A stretch of DNA of 64,000 nucleotides. It comes from Lysobacter sp. FW306-1B-D06B. GTDB taxonomy: Bacteria > Pseudomonadota > Gammaproteobacteria > Xanthomonadales > Xanthomonadaceae. The position numbers were made by a program, and so were the translations under genes. The notes beneath the pieces are model-generated. The model was not told the DNA's origin. It was given only the letters and a program-made list of their open reading frames with translations, and did no database searches. The stretch covers positions 1,116,001-1,180,000 of the forward strand of contig NZ_CP151802.1 of assembly GCF_038446665.1 (NCBI RefSeq). The letters run 5' to 3'. Below are positions 50,906-60,063 of the stretch, piece after piece (within the stretch, counting starts at the first letter, position 1; each line of letters starts with the position of its first letter).

Positions 50906-52444
50906 ATGGCAGCAACGGGTTTGGGACGTCGTGCGCGCGTGCGCGCACTTGGATTGGCCACGCTCGCCGCGTGCATGGCGATGACCGCGCACGCGGCTCC
51001 GCCGGATCGCGATGCGATCAAGGCCCAGGTGGCCCAGCGCCATGACACGGCGGTGAAGGCGCTGCAGGAGTGGATCGCGCTGCCGTCCATCGCCGCCGAG
51101 GACCGCAACCCCGCACAAGGGGCCGAGTACATGGCCCGGCTTGCGCGCGAAGCCGGCTTCCAGCATGTCGAGGTTGTCGACACCGGCGGCAAGCCGGGCG
51201 TGTTCGCCACGCTCGACGCCGGCGCGCCGACCACCGTCGGCGTGTATTACATGTACGACGTGAAGCAGTACGACCCGGCCGAATGGACCTCGCCGCCGCT
51301 CGAAGCGCGACTGATCGACAAGCCCGGGCTGGGCAAGGCCGTCGTCGGTCGCGGCGCGACCAACCAGAAGGGGCCCGAGATGGCCTTCCTGACGGCACTG
51401 CACGCGATCCGTGATGCGAAGCAGACGATGCCCGTCAACCTCGTGCTCGTGGCCGAGGGCGAGGAGGAGATCGGCTCGCCCAACATCGGCAAGCTGGTCC
51501 TGCGTCCCGACATCCAGGCCGCACTGAAGAAAAGCATCGGCGTGTTCATGCCGATGGGGTTGCAGGATCCCGCCGGCGCGGTGACCGTCAACCTCGGCGC
51601 CAAGGGCGTGGTCGAACTGGAGCTGGTGGCCGACGGCAAGGCCTGGGGGCGCGGGCCGTCGAAGGATGTGCATTCCTCGCTGAAGGCGATGGTGGACAGT
51701 CCGGCCTGGCGGCTAGTGAAGGCGCTGGACACGCTGGTCTCGGAAGACGGCAACACCGTGACGATCGACGGTTTCCCCAAGCCCGCACCGCTGAGCGCGC
51801 AAGACCGCGCGATGATCGCCCGCTCGACCGGCGCACGCGATGAGGCTACGGCGCGCAAATCGCTGGGCGTGCCGCACTGGATCGACGATCTGTCGTGGGA
51901 GAAGGCGAACGAGCGCCTCGTCTCGCAGCCGACGGTCAACATCCAGGGCCTGGTCGGCGGCTACACGGGCGTGGGCGGCAAGACCGTGCTGCCGCATCGC
52001 GCGGTGGCGAAGATCGACATGCGCCTGGTCCCGCCGATGACGCGAGACGGCGCCGTCGCAGCGCTGAAGGCGCATCTGGCCAAGCGCGGCTACGGCGACA
52101 TCGCGGTGAACGTCAGCGGCGGCTACGACCCGACTTCGACCGACGCCGACTCGCGCCTGATCCAGGCGCAGGTCGCCGTGCTGCGACGCAACGGTGTGGA
52201 GCCGCTGATGTGGCCGCGCCTGGCAGGTTCGTATCCGGGCTTCGTGTTCACGCAGCCGCCGCTGTCGCTTCCGGCGGGCCATTTCGGCCTGGGGCACGGC
52301 GGCGGCGCACATGCGCCGGACGAGTTCTTCCTCATCGAGTCCAGCAATCCGAAAGTGCAGGGCTTCGACGGCGCGGTGATGTCCTACGTGGACTACCTGT
52401 ACGAGCTGGGGAGCTCGACAGGAAGCGCGGCGGCGGCAAAGTAG
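50906..52444 (+). CDS. M20-family peptidase homolog with altered metal ligands
   Basis: The protein has 512 residues. A signal peptide ('ALGLATLAACMAMTAHA') exports it. The M20 fold is evident: 'VVGRGATNQKGPEMAFLTAL', 'VLVAEGEEEIGSPNIGKLVL', 'RGPSKDVHSSLKAMV', 'FGLGHGGGAHAPDEFF'. However, the first ligand His of GHYDV is Met116 ('YYMYDVKQ') and the bridging Asp of GASDDKG is Asn153. Other acidic and His ligands remain. It may have lost one zinc site or hydrolase activity, or belong to a divergent subfamily. Confidence 0.82.
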   Translation: MAATGLGRRARVRALGLATLAACMAMTAHAAPPDRDAIKAQVAQRHDTAVKALQEWIALPSIAAEDRNPAQGAEYMARLAREAGFQHVEVVDTGGKPGVFATLDAGAPTTVGVYYMYDVKQYDPAEWTSPPLEARLIDKPGLGKAVVGRGATNQKGPEMAFLTALHAIRDAKQTMPVNLVLVAEGEEEIGSPNIGKLVLRPDIQAALKKSIGVFMPMGLQDPAGAVTVNLGAKGVVELELVADGKAWGRGPSKDVHSSLKAMVDSPAWRLVKALDTLVSEDGNTVTIDGFPKPAPLSAQDRAMIARSTGARDEATARKSLGVPHWIDDLSWEKANERLVSQPTVNIQGLVGGYTGVGGKTVLPHRAVAKIDMRLVPPMTRDGAVAALKAHLAKRGYGDIAVNVSGGYDPTSTDADSRLIQAQVAVLRRNGVEPLMWPRLAGSYPGFVFTQPPLSLPAGHFGLGHGGGAHAPDEFFLIESSNPKVQGFDGAVMSYVDYLYELGSSTGSAAAAK

Positions 52445-52489
52445 CCGATCGGAGTCCGATGCGCGTGGCTGCGGCCGCGCGCATCGCGT

Positions 52490-53464
52490 TCACAGCAGTT
52501 CGATCGTCCTGCCCTCATTGCCATTGTCGGTGCGCACGCTGCGGTCGTGCACGTGCGAGGCCGGCGTGCGATCGATCATGAGGCTGAGCAGCTCCGGCCG
52601 GCTGTAATGCCCACGCGCGTCCATGAGTCGTTTGCGCGCGCTGATCAGGGAGAAATCCAGATCGGCGATCACGTGGCCTTCGCCCGAGGTGAGCGGCTCG
52701 CCCATCAGTCGGCCTTCCGGATCGACGATCGCGGTGAAGGAGCCGCCGGAGATGGGGCCGATGGGGGCGCCGGTGTCCCGGACGATCTGCGCCTGCTGCT
52801 CCGGATCGAGCCATGCCGTGGCATTGACGACGAAGGCCGCCGATTCCAGCGCGTGCTGGCGGATGTTGATCTCGGTCTGCTCCGCGAACAGCGGCCCGGC
52901 GAACGATCCCGGGTACATCGCCGAGTGGATCTGCTCGCCATCGGCGATCAGCGCGTAGCGCGCCAGCGGAAGATAGTGCTCCCAGCATGCAAGCTGGCCG
53001 ATGCGGCCGACCGCGGTGTCCACCGCGCGCAGCTCCGAAGCATCGCCCTGGCCCCATACCATGCGCTCGTGGTACGTCGGCGTCATCTTGCGACGGCGCT
53101 GCACGATCGTGCCGTCGGCATCGAACAACAGCTGGGTGTTGTAGATCGTGTGGCCGTCGCGCTCGTTCACGCCGATGGACACGACCATCTTCGCCTCGCG
53201 TGCAGCGGCGGCGATCGCATCGGTATCGGCCGAAGGCACGGTGACTGACTGCTCCAGCAGGCGCTGGTGTTCCTTGCCCATCTGAAACGGCGACTGCACG
53301 AAGGAAAAATACGGGTAGTATGGAATGATGGTCTCGGGGAAGGTCGCGAACTGCACGCCGAGGCGGCCCAGTTCGCGGATCTTGTTGACGACCTTCTCGA
53401 CAGTGCCCGCGCGGCTGTAGAGCACGGGACTGATCTGGACGGCGGCGGCTTTGACGATCGACAT
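52490..53464 (-). CDS. Nitrilase-superfamily enzyme (aliphatic nitrilase type)
   Basis: The protein has 324 residues. The catalytic triad is visible: Glu44 ([10 protein letters not shown]), Lys126 ([12 protein letters not shown]) and Cys160 (GQLACWEHY). The CWEHY context is typical of true nitrilases, which convert nitriles to acids and ammonia. AGGAACC precedes ATG 53464. A palindrome upstream (53481-53496) is shared with the adjacent MarR gene. Confidence 0.88.
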   Translation of the reverse strand: MSIVKAAAVQISPVLYSRAGTVEKVVNKIRELGRLGVQFATFPETIIPYYPYFSFVQSPFQMGKEHQRLLEQSVTVPSADTDAIAAAAREAKMVVSIGVNERDGHTIYNTQLLFDADGTIVQRRRKMTPTYHERMVWGQGDASELRAVDTAVGRIGQLACWEHYLPLARYALIADGEQIHSAMYPGSFAGPLFAEQTEINIRQHALESAAFVVNATAWLDPEQQAQIVRDTGAPIGPISGGSFTAIVDPEGRLMGEPLTSGEGHVIADLDFSLISARKRLMDARGHYSRPELLSLMIDRTPASHVHDRSVRTDNGNEGRTIELL

Positions 53465-53480
53465 GGGGTTGGTTCCTATG

Positions 53481-53496
53481 TGGTGTATATGCAACA
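53481..53496. promoter_or_regulatory. MarR operator upstream of the nitrilase gene
   Basis: TGGTGTATATGCAACA lies 17 bases upstream of the nitrilase ATG, between it and the MarR stop codon. It matches the site at 53993-54008 in 15 of 16 positions. Confidence 0.65.
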
Positions 53497-53507
53497 TTGA
53501 GAGCGGA

Positions 53508-53981
53508 TCAGCCGGCCAGCGTTTCCGCTGGCAGGCCGGAGGCGAGATCCACGATGGCGGCGGCACCGTGCTGGCCCAGAAGACGCTTGGCCTTGGCCTG
53601 CGCGGCACGCCATGCGGGCATGGCCTGGGCCAGAAGCTCGCGTCCGGCCGGGGAGATCACGATGGGGCGGCTGCGTCCCTTGTCGGGGACGAGCTCGTCG
53701 GCCCAGCCCTGATCGAGCACGAGCTGCAGGTTGCGGGTGGAAGTGGAGCGTTCCTGATGGTTGGCGCGACCGATCTCGGCGCGGCTGGCGCCGTCCATGC
53801 GCGCGATGAGCACCAGCAGCGAGAACTGCGAGGCATTCAAGCCGAAGGGCCGCAACTCCTGATCGAACAGGTTGGTGATGACGCGCGAGATGCGGCGCGT
53901 GCGCGTCATCAGGCAACCGCCGGTGACTTCATTGACCAGGCCGGCCAGTGCTTCCGCTTTAGGGTTGGGCTTCGTCTTCAT
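53508..53981 (-). CDS. MarR-family regulator of the nitrilase gene
   Basis: The protein has 157 residues. It shows the MarR winged helix: '[20 protein letters not shown]', '[20 protein letters not shown]', '[18 protein letters not shown]'. It lies immediately upstream of the nitrilase gene in the same direction (43 bases), and nearly identical palindromes precede both genes. Autoregulation plus nitrilase control is therefore likely. The inducer is unknown. Confidence 0.87.
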   Translation of the reverse strand: MKTKPNPKAEALAGLVNEVTGGCLMTRTRRISRVITNLFDQELRPFGLNASQFSLLVLIARMDGASRAEIGRANHQERSTSTRNLQLVLDQGWADELVPDKGRSRPIVISPAGRELLAQAMPAWRAAQAKAKRLLGQHGAAAIVDLASGLPAETLAG

Positions 53982-53992
53982 GGGTCGGACTA

Positions 53993-54008
53993 TGGTGTAT
54001 ATGCACCA
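53993..54008. promoter_or_regulatory. MarR operator upstream of its own gene
   Basis: TGGTGTATATGCACCA is a near-perfect palindrome (arms TGGTG and CACCA) 11 bases upstream of the MarR ATG. Its near copy precedes the nitrilase gene. Confidence 0.7.
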
Positions 54009-54226
54009 TGGTGTCAACGCCGAGGGTGGCACCGACCGACGAACGGCAAGCCGAACGCGCCTGAATGGCGGGGAAGGGCGCTCCCGGGGCGTGCGCCGCA
54101 GGCTTTGCCGAAGCGGTCCATCACGCGCGAGCTCCGGCCCGTCCGTGCCTGCACGGACGAATGCCACTCGACCGCCCGCCGCGTGGCCGCTAGCCTCGGG
54201 ACCTTCCTGTCAGCCGGAACCTCTCC

Positions 54227-56284
54227 ATGAAGTCTTCGCATCTGAGCCTGAGCCTCGCCATCGCGCTGGGCCTGGCCTCCACCGCTTCCCTTGCCGCGGG
54301 CAGTCCGGCGGGCAAAGCCCAGCTCGGCGATTTCGGCGTCGACCTGAGCGCGCGCGACCTCACGGTGAAGCCCGGTGACGACTTCAACAGTTATGTCAGT
54401 GGAACCTGGTTGAAGACGTACGAGCTCAAGGATTACGAGACCTCCTACGGCTCCTTCAACCAGCTGCGCGACCGCGCCGAGGAGCAGGTGCACGGCCTGA
54501 TCGAAGACCTGCGCAAGCGCAACGATCTCGCGCCGGGCAGCAACGGCCAGAAGGTGCGCGACTACTACGCCAGCTACATGGATCGCACCTCACGCGACGC
54601 CGCGGGCATCGCCCCGCTGAAGCCCGTGCTCAAGCGCATCGCCGCGATCGATTCGAAGGCGGATCTCGTCGCGGCCTTCGCCAACAGCGACCTCGACGCG
54701 AGCGCCTCGCCCATCCGCCTGGGCGTGGATCTGGACCGCAAGAACCCCGACCAGCATCTGGTCAGTCTCAATGTTGGCGGCCTGGGCCTGCCGGACAAGG
54801 ATTACTACGTCAATCCGGACGCGCGCTTCGTCACCATCCGCAGCGCTTACCTCGAACACATCCAGCGCATGCTCGGCTTCGCCGGCGTCAAGGACGGCAA
54901 GGCGCGCGCGGAGAAAGTGCTCGCACTGGAAACCGCGCTGGCCAAGCCGCAGTGGGAGCGCGCCAAGCGCCGCGACCGCGACAAGACCTACAACGTTTCC
55001 ACCTTCGCGCAGTTGCAGCAGCAGTTCCCGTCCTACGACTGGGCGGCGCACCTGAAGGCGCAGGAAATGCCGCAGCCCGACCGCGTCAATGTCGTCACGC
55101 CTGATGCCGTGCAGCCGGTGCTCGACGTGATCGCCGCCACGCCGCTGCCGGTCTGGCGCGACTACCTAACGTTCCACGCCATCGACGGCAACGCCGAACT
55201 GCTCAGCCGCGCGATCGACGACGCTTCGTTCCAGTTCAACGGCAAGGTGCTGGCCGGACAGAAGGCGCAGAAGGACGACTGGAAGCGTGCGGTGGCGATG
55301 GTCGGCGCGAAGGACGGTCTCGGCGATGCAGTGGGCGAGCTGTATGTCGCGCGCTACTTCCAGCCCGAATCCAAGGCCGCGATGGACCAGTTGGTCGAGA
55401 ACCTGCGCGCCGCGCTGCGCCAGAACATCCAGAACCTGGACTGGATGGGCGAGGCCACCAAGGCCGAGGCCTACCGCAAGCTGTCCACGTTCCGCCCGAA
55501 GATCGGCTATCCGGAGAAGTGGACCGACTACTCCAGCGTCAGCATCGTGCCGGGCGATCTGGTTGCCAACGTGATCGCGATGCGCCGCTTCGACCGCGCC
55601 GACGAGAACCGCCGCGTCGGCCAGAAGACCGATCGCGACGAGTGGCGCATGACGCCGCAGACGGTCAACGCGTACTACAACTCCACCTTCAACGAGATCG
55701 TCTTCCCCGCAGCGATCCTGCAGCCGCCGTTCTTCGACGTGAACGCCGACCCGGCCGTGAACTACGGCGGCATCGGCGCGGTGATCGGCCATGAAATGGG
55801 CCACGGCTTCGACGACCAGGGCAGCAAGTCCGATGCCGATGGCGTGCAGCGCAACTGGTGGACCGACGCCGACCGCGCCCGCTTCGACGAGCGCACCAAG
55901 GCGCTGGGCGCGCAGTACGACAGCTACTGCCCGCTGCAGGGCCAGTGCGTGAATGGTGCGCTGACGATGGGCGAGAACATCGGCGACCTCGGCGGCATTT
56001 CGATGGCCTACACCGCGTACCGCCTCAGCCTGCACGGCAAGCCCGCGCCGGTGATCGACGGCCTCACCGGCGACCAGCGCTTCTTCCTCGCGTTCGGCCA
56101 GATCTGGAAGGGCAAGTACCGCGACGAAGCGCTGCTGAACCAGGTCAAGACCAACCCGCATTCGCCCGGCATGTACCGCGCGAACGGCCCCGTGCGCAAC
56201 TTCGATCCGTGGTACCAGGCCTTCGACGTGAAGCCGGGCGATGCGCTCTACCTGCCGCCGGAGCAGCGCGTTCGCATCTGGTGA
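54227..56284 (+). CDS. M13-family (neprilysin-like) zinc metallopeptidase
   Basis: The protein has 685 residues. A signal peptide ends at 'STASLAAG'. 'VKPGDDFNSYVSGTWLKTYE' is the family N-terminus. The zinc site is GHEMGH (His522, Glu523, His526) with the downstream Glu in 'GENIGDLGGISMAY', and 'VNAYYNSTFNEIVFPAAILQ' is the substrate-binding NAYY motif. It cleaves peptides in the periplasm or outside the cell. It is a single gene. Confidence 0.92.
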   Translation: MKSSHLSLSLAIALGLASTASLAAGSPAGKAQLGDFGVDLSARDLTVKPGDDFNSYVSGTWLKTYELKDYETSYGSFNQLRDRAEEQVHGLIEDLRKRNDLAPGSNGQKVRDYYASYMDRTSRDAAGIAPLKPVLKRIAAIDSKADLVAAFANSDLDASASPIRLGVDLDRKNPDQHLVSLNVGGLGLPDKDYYVNPDARFVTIRSAYLEHIQRMLGFAGVKDGKARAEKVLALETALAKPQWERAKRRDRDKTYNVSTFAQLQQQFPSYDWAAHLKAQEMPQPDRVNVVTPDAVQPVLDVIAATPLPVWRDYLTFHAIDGNAELLSRAIDDASFQFNGKVLAGQKAQKDDWKRAVAMVGAKDGLGDAVGELYVARYFQPESKAAMDQLVENLRAALRQNIQNLDWMGEATKAEAYRKLSTFRPKIGYPEKWTDYSSVSIVPGDLVANVIAMRRFDRADENRRVGQKTDRDEWRMTPQTVNAYYNSTFNEIVFPAAILQPPFFDVNADPAVNYGGIGAVIGHEMGHGFDDQGSKSDADGVQRNWWTDADRARFDERTKALGAQYDSYCPLQGQCVNGALTMGENIGDLGGISMAYTAYRLSLHGKPAPVIDGLTGDQRFFLAFGQIWKGKYRDEALLNQVKTNPHSPGMYRANGPVRNFDPWYQAFDVKPGDALYLPPEQRVRIW

Positions 56285-56323
56285 TGCAGCCGCGCGGCGC
56301 GGCGTAGTCCGTCGCGTCGCGCT

Positions 56324-57265
56324 TCAGGTGCCGCCGAACCCCGGCGTGGGTGGGCGGCTCCGTCGTGCGCGGGCACTGCGCAGCGTTGCGCGAAGTCGTC
56401 GCGCGGGTGCCTTCAGCGGCAGCGCAAGCCGCCGGTAGAAGAACGACAGCACGCGTCGCGGCCACGGCACGCGACGCGCCAGTCCCTCCTCGATCGTGTA
56501 CACGCACGGCGCGCATATGCCGCAGGGCCGGCCGCGCACCGGCGTGTGGCAGAACCACGTCATTTCCATGATTCCGGTCCATCCACCGGCGCGCGCCTGA
56601 TGTTCGATCTCCCGCTTGTCGACGCGGAACAGCGGAAAGCTGAAGCAGCCGAACAGCGTGTACTCGACCGAATCCGCGCGCGCCGGATCGACGCGAACGC
56701 TGCGGAAGCCGGCAGGATGGTCGAACTCCACCGCGAATGCGCGCACCAGCGCCTGCACTTTGTCGTCCACATGCACGCCCAGCTCCATGCCGGTCAGGCC
56801 ATGGTGCCTGCAGAACGCCGGGAGCCACGCGTACTGGCTGCCGATGAAGGAGCGCCTGCGGATATCGTGCAGGGCCTCGGCGATGTCCGCTTCCACGACG
56901 ATGTCGGTCACCGCGGCCCGGCGCAACGGATGCAACAGATCGCGCGTATGCGGGTATGTCTCGTGCAGGACCGCGGCGATGCGCGCCATCGTCTCTAGCT
57001 CGACACCGGTCGACGCCCGCGTTGGATCTTCCAGATAGTAGGGAACGATCGGCACGCGATGCACCAGCAGCAGCTGGAGCAGTCGAAACGTGGAATCCCA
57101 TCCTCCGGTCCACAGCAGGTTCACGCCTGCGTCGCCGATGGCATGCGTGGCCTGCATCGAGCGAACGTTCTCCAGCGGCGATCGCACATGCGCGGCGATC
57201 CTTGATGCGAGCCTCGCACGTCGTCCGTAAAGGAAGATGAATCGTCGCTGTTCTCGCGACAACAT
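56324..57265 (-). CDS. QueC-like PP-loop ATPase with C-terminal zinc site
   Basis: The protein has 313 residues. The PP-loop is 'LLWTGGWDSTFRLL' (Gly-Gly-x-Asp-Ser at 54-58, variant of SGGxDS). The four zinc cysteines follow the QueC spacing C-x8-C-x2-C-x2-C in 'CHTPVRGRPCGICAPC'. Canonical QueC makes 7-cyano-7-deazaguanine from carboxydeazaguanine. About 45 extra N-terminal residues and a basic C-terminal tail are unusual, so this is a divergent paralog whose substrate may differ. No queD or queE lies nearby. It is divergent from the following operon. Confidence 0.75.
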   Translation of the reverse strand: MLSREQRRFIFLYGRRARLASRIAAHVRSPLENVRSMQATHAIGDAGVNLLWTGGWDSTFRLLQLLLVHRVPIVPYYLEDPTRASTGVELETMARIAAVLHETYPHTRDLLHPLRRAAVTDIVVEADIAEALHDIRRRSFIGSQYAWLPAFCRHHGLTGMELGVHVDDKVQALVRAFAVEFDHPAGFRSVRVDPARADSVEYTLFGCFSFPLFRVDKREIEHQARAGGWTGIMEMTWFCHTPVRGRPCGICAPCVYTIEEGLARRVPWPRRVLSFFYRRLALPLKAPARRLRATLRSARARRSRPPTPGFGGT

Positions 57266-57473
57266 GAATGCGCACAGGCGTGAAGCGCGTCTTCGCAAAC
57301 GTGATGAGCGTCAGCGAAGTGGCTGAAATTCCGGGAGAAACGAGACTTCATGGTCAAGGGAGAGTGAACTTTGCCATCGTTCCCGCAGAGTATGCTCCAG
57401 CCGAATTTCGTGGTTCGTCCCTCTCACGCCGCATGCATTGTCGTCGCATGTCGGCCTCAACAGGACCGGATGC

Positions 57474-58253
57474 ATGTCATTGGAAAGAAGCCTGAACCCT
57501 CGCGTCGCCCCTTCGTTCTCCGCCGTCGCGATGCATGCGGGCGAATGGGACAGGCGCACGTTCTGGCAGTTCGCCGACGCGGCCAAGGAGGCGACCGAAG
57601 CGTTGGCGGCGCAGAAGATGAAGGCGCTTGAGCACCTTCCCGTGGAAGCGCTGCGCGAGTTCTGCACGCAGTATCGATTCTTCACCATCGAATACATCAG
57701 CGACCTCGCGCTGCTGCTCGCCAAGCTTCCGTTCGGCGGTTTGCGCAGCCTGCTGAGCCAGATCCTGTCGGAAGAACTCGGCGAAGGCGACGCGGCACGT
57801 GCGCATCCGGAGATCTACGACCGCTTCCTCGCCAGCATCGGCGTGGCGCCACAACGCCTGGAGCGCGGCCTGAGCGCGAACCGCGAGATCCTCGGCACCC
57901 TTACCGATGAATTGTGGCGTCGCGATCCCGCCTTCGGCGTGGGCCTGCGCGGCATGGGCGGCGAATGCCTGTGTCAGACCTACCTGTCGGTGATGTTCGA
58001 GCATCTGCGTGAGCATCCGTACATGCGCGACAACGCCGACCGCATCGACTGGGAGTTCTGGACGATCCACACCGGCGAGGAGGACATCGTCCACGGCGAG
58101 CTCACGCGTGCGGCGATCGACCGCTACATCCAGGACGAGCCCGGCGCGCTTCCCGATCTCGCGCAGGGTTACGAGCGCAGCATCACCGCCTGGAACCAGT
58201 TCTGGCAGAACATCTTCGACGCCTGCGTTCCGCCGCAGAGGGCCGCCTCGTGA
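57474..58253 (+). CDS. Haem-oxygenase-like diiron/TenA-fold enzyme
   Basis: The protein has 259 residues. It is all helical, with 'QILSEELGEGDAARAHPEIY', 'TIEYISDLALLLAKLP' and 'HTGEEDIVHGELTRAAIDRY'; the E-E-x-G-x-G and H-x-x-L-x-x-x-x-I type segments resemble the iron-containing redox enzyme (HDO) family, which includes oxidases that cleave fatty acids, lysine or arginine-like substrates. It overlaps the next gene by GTGA. Exact metal ligands were not verified. The reaction is unknown. Confidence 0.65.
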   Translation: MSLERSLNPRVAPSFSAVAMHAGEWDRRTFWQFADAAKEATEALAAQKMKALEHLPVEALREFCTQYRFFTIEYISDLALLLAKLPFGGLRSLLSQILSEELGEGDAARAHPEIYDRFLASIGVAPQRLERGLSANREILGTLTDELWRRDPAFGVGLRGMGGECLCQTYLSVMFEHLREHPYMRDNADRIDWEFWTIHTGEEDIVHGELTRAAIDRYIQDEPGALPDLAQGYERSITAWNQFWQNIFDACVPPQRAAS

Positions 58254-58669
58254 GCCGCATCACCCAGTTCCACCTGGCCTTCCCGGTGCGCGATCTGGAT
58301 GAAGCGCGCCGATTCTATGGCGAGGTGATCGGCTGCCCGCAAGGGCGCACCGACGTGATGTACCAGGACTTCGATTTCTTCGGCCATCATCTGGTCGCGC
58401 ACATCGCGCCCGACGGTGGCGCACTGCACGAGAGTCGCTTCGACGGCGAGGCCGTGCCGGTGCCGCACTTCGGCATGAACCTCGATCGCGAGCAGTGGGA
58501 GACACTGGCCATACGCCTGAGGGAGACCGGCGTCGAATTCCAGGAAGAACCGCATCTGCGCCTCAAGGGAAAGCCCGGTCAGCACGTGACAATGTTTCTC
58601 TTCGATCCGTCGGGCAATGCGCTAGAGTTCAAGTCGTTCGACGATCCCGAGCAGACCTTCATCCCTTAG
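58250..58669 (+). CDS. VOC-family (glyoxalase/dioxygenase-like) protein
   Basis: The protein has 139 residues. Two beta-alpha-beta-beta-beta units: 'QFHLAFPVRDLDEARRFYGE' at the start and 'QHVTMFLFDPSGNALEFKSF' at the end, with His7, His-rich strand 'FGHHLVAHIAP' and Glu (LEFK) as probable metal ligands. It starts at GTG 58250, overlapping the preceding stop. It is probably a partner enzyme of the oxidase and aminotransferase. Confidence 0.82.
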   Translation: MSRITQFHLAFPVRDLDEARRFYGEVIGCPQGRTDVMYQDFDFFGHHLVAHIAPDGGALHESRFDGEAVPVPHFGMNLDREQWETLAIRLRETGVEFQEEPHLRLKGKPGQHVTMFLFDPSGNALEFKSFDDPEQTFIP

Positions 58670-58680
58670 AGGAAGCCACC

Positions 58681-60054
58681 ATGCGTGAGGCCCGTATCCC
58701 CGCCGACGGTGATGCGTTCGCGGTGTCGGCCGCGCGGCGCGACGATGGCGCGCATGTGCTGCACTCCTGGTCGGCCATCGAGATGCCCGCGCCCACCATG
58801 GTCGCCGGTGCGCAGGGCGCGTACTTCTGGGACGAGACCGGACGACGCTGGCTCGATTTCTCCAGCCAGCTCGTCAACGTCAACGTCGGCCACCAGCATC
58901 CCAGGCTGGTCGCGGCCATCCAGGCGCAGGCGCAGACCTTGTGCACGATCGCGCCGTACCACGCCAACCCCGCGACCAGCGAAGCCGCGCGGCTGATCGC
59001 AGAAGCGGCGCCCGCTGATCTCAACCGTGTGTTCTTCACCAACGGCGGCGCGGAGGCCGTGGAGAACGCCGTCCGCATGGCACGCCTGCACACCGGGCGG
59101 CACAAGGTGCTCACCGCATATCGTAGCTACCACGGCGCGACGGCCGCTGCGCTCACGGCGTCGGGCGATCCGCGGCGCTGGCCCTCCGAACCGGGCGCGC
59201 CGGGCTTTGCGCGATTCTGGGGGCCGTATCCGTACCGTTCTGCGTTCCACGCCTCGGACGCGCGAGAGGAAGGCGAACGCGCGCTCGCCCATCTGGCCAA
59301 CACGATCCAGGTCGAAGGGCCGCAGACCATCGCCGCGATCCTGCTCGAAAGCGTCGTGGGCGGGAACGGCATCCTCGTGCCACCTGACGGCTACCTGCAA
59401 GGCGTGCGCGATCTGTGCGACGAACACGGCATCGTGATGATCGCCGACGAAGTGATGTCGGGCTTCGGCCGCTGCGGCGAGTGGTTCGCGATCGATCGCT
59501 GGAACGTGGTGCCGGACCTGATCACGTTCGCCAAGGGTGTGAACTGCGGCTACGTGCCACTGGGCGGCGTGATCCTGCGCGATTCGATCGCCGCCAGCTT
59601 CGCCAAGCGCGCGTATCCCGGCGGGCTGACGTACGCCGGCCATCCGCTGGCGTGCGCCGCCGCGGTGGCATGCATCGGCATCTACCGGGAAGAGAGCCTG
59701 ATCGGGCGCGCCCGCGCGCTGGGCGAGACGATCATCGGCCCGGCCCTGCGCGCGATGCAGGATCGTCACCCGTCGGTCGGCGACGTGCGCGGGCTCGGTG
59801 CCTTCTGGGCGGTGGAACTGGTGCGCGACCGCGCCACGCGCGAAGCGCTTGTGCCCTTCAATGCGTCGGGCGCGGCGTATGCGCCGATGGCCGAATTCGC
59901 CGGTGAATGCAAACGCCTGGGCTTGTGGCCGCTCGTCATGGGCAACCGCCTGCACGTCGTGCCGCCGCTGAACATCGACGAGGCCGACCTTCGCGCGGGC
60001 CTGGCGATCATCGACGAAGCGCTGCACATCGCCGACCGCCACTACATCGGTTAA
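58681..60054 (+). CDS. Class III PLP-dependent aminotransferase
   Basis: The protein has 457 residues. 'FTNGGAEAVENAVRMARLHT', 'YHGATAAALTASGDPRRW', 'MIADEVMSGFGRCGEWFAID' and 'ITFAKGVNCGYVPLG' with PLP-binding Lys285 identify the family of omega-amino acid/pyruvate transaminases. AGAGGA precedes ATG 58681, 11 bases after the VOC gene. It probably moves an amino group to or from a product of the upstream oxidase. Substrate unknown. Confidence 0.9.
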   Translation: MREARIPADGDAFAVSAARRDDGAHVLHSWSAIEMPAPTMVAGAQGAYFWDETGRRWLDFSSQLVNVNVGHQHPRLVAAIQAQAQTLCTIAPYHANPATSEAARLIAEAAPADLNRVFFTNGGAEAVENAVRMARLHTGRHKVLTAYRSYHGATAAALTASGDPRRWPSEPGAPGFARFWGPYPYRSAFHASDAREEGERALAHLANTIQVEGPQTIAAILLESVVGGNGILVPPDGYLQGVRDLCDEHGIVMIADEVMSGFGRCGEWFAIDRWNVVPDLITFAKGVNCGYVPLGGVILRDSIAASFAKRAYPGGLTYAGHPLACAAAVACIGIYREESLIGRARALGETIIGPALRAMQDRHPSVGDVRGLGAFWAVELVRDRATREALVPFNASGAAYAPMAEFAGECKRLGLWPLVMGNRLHVVPPLNIDEADLRAGLAIIDEALHIADRHYIG

Positions 60055-60063
60055 CGGTCGCGC

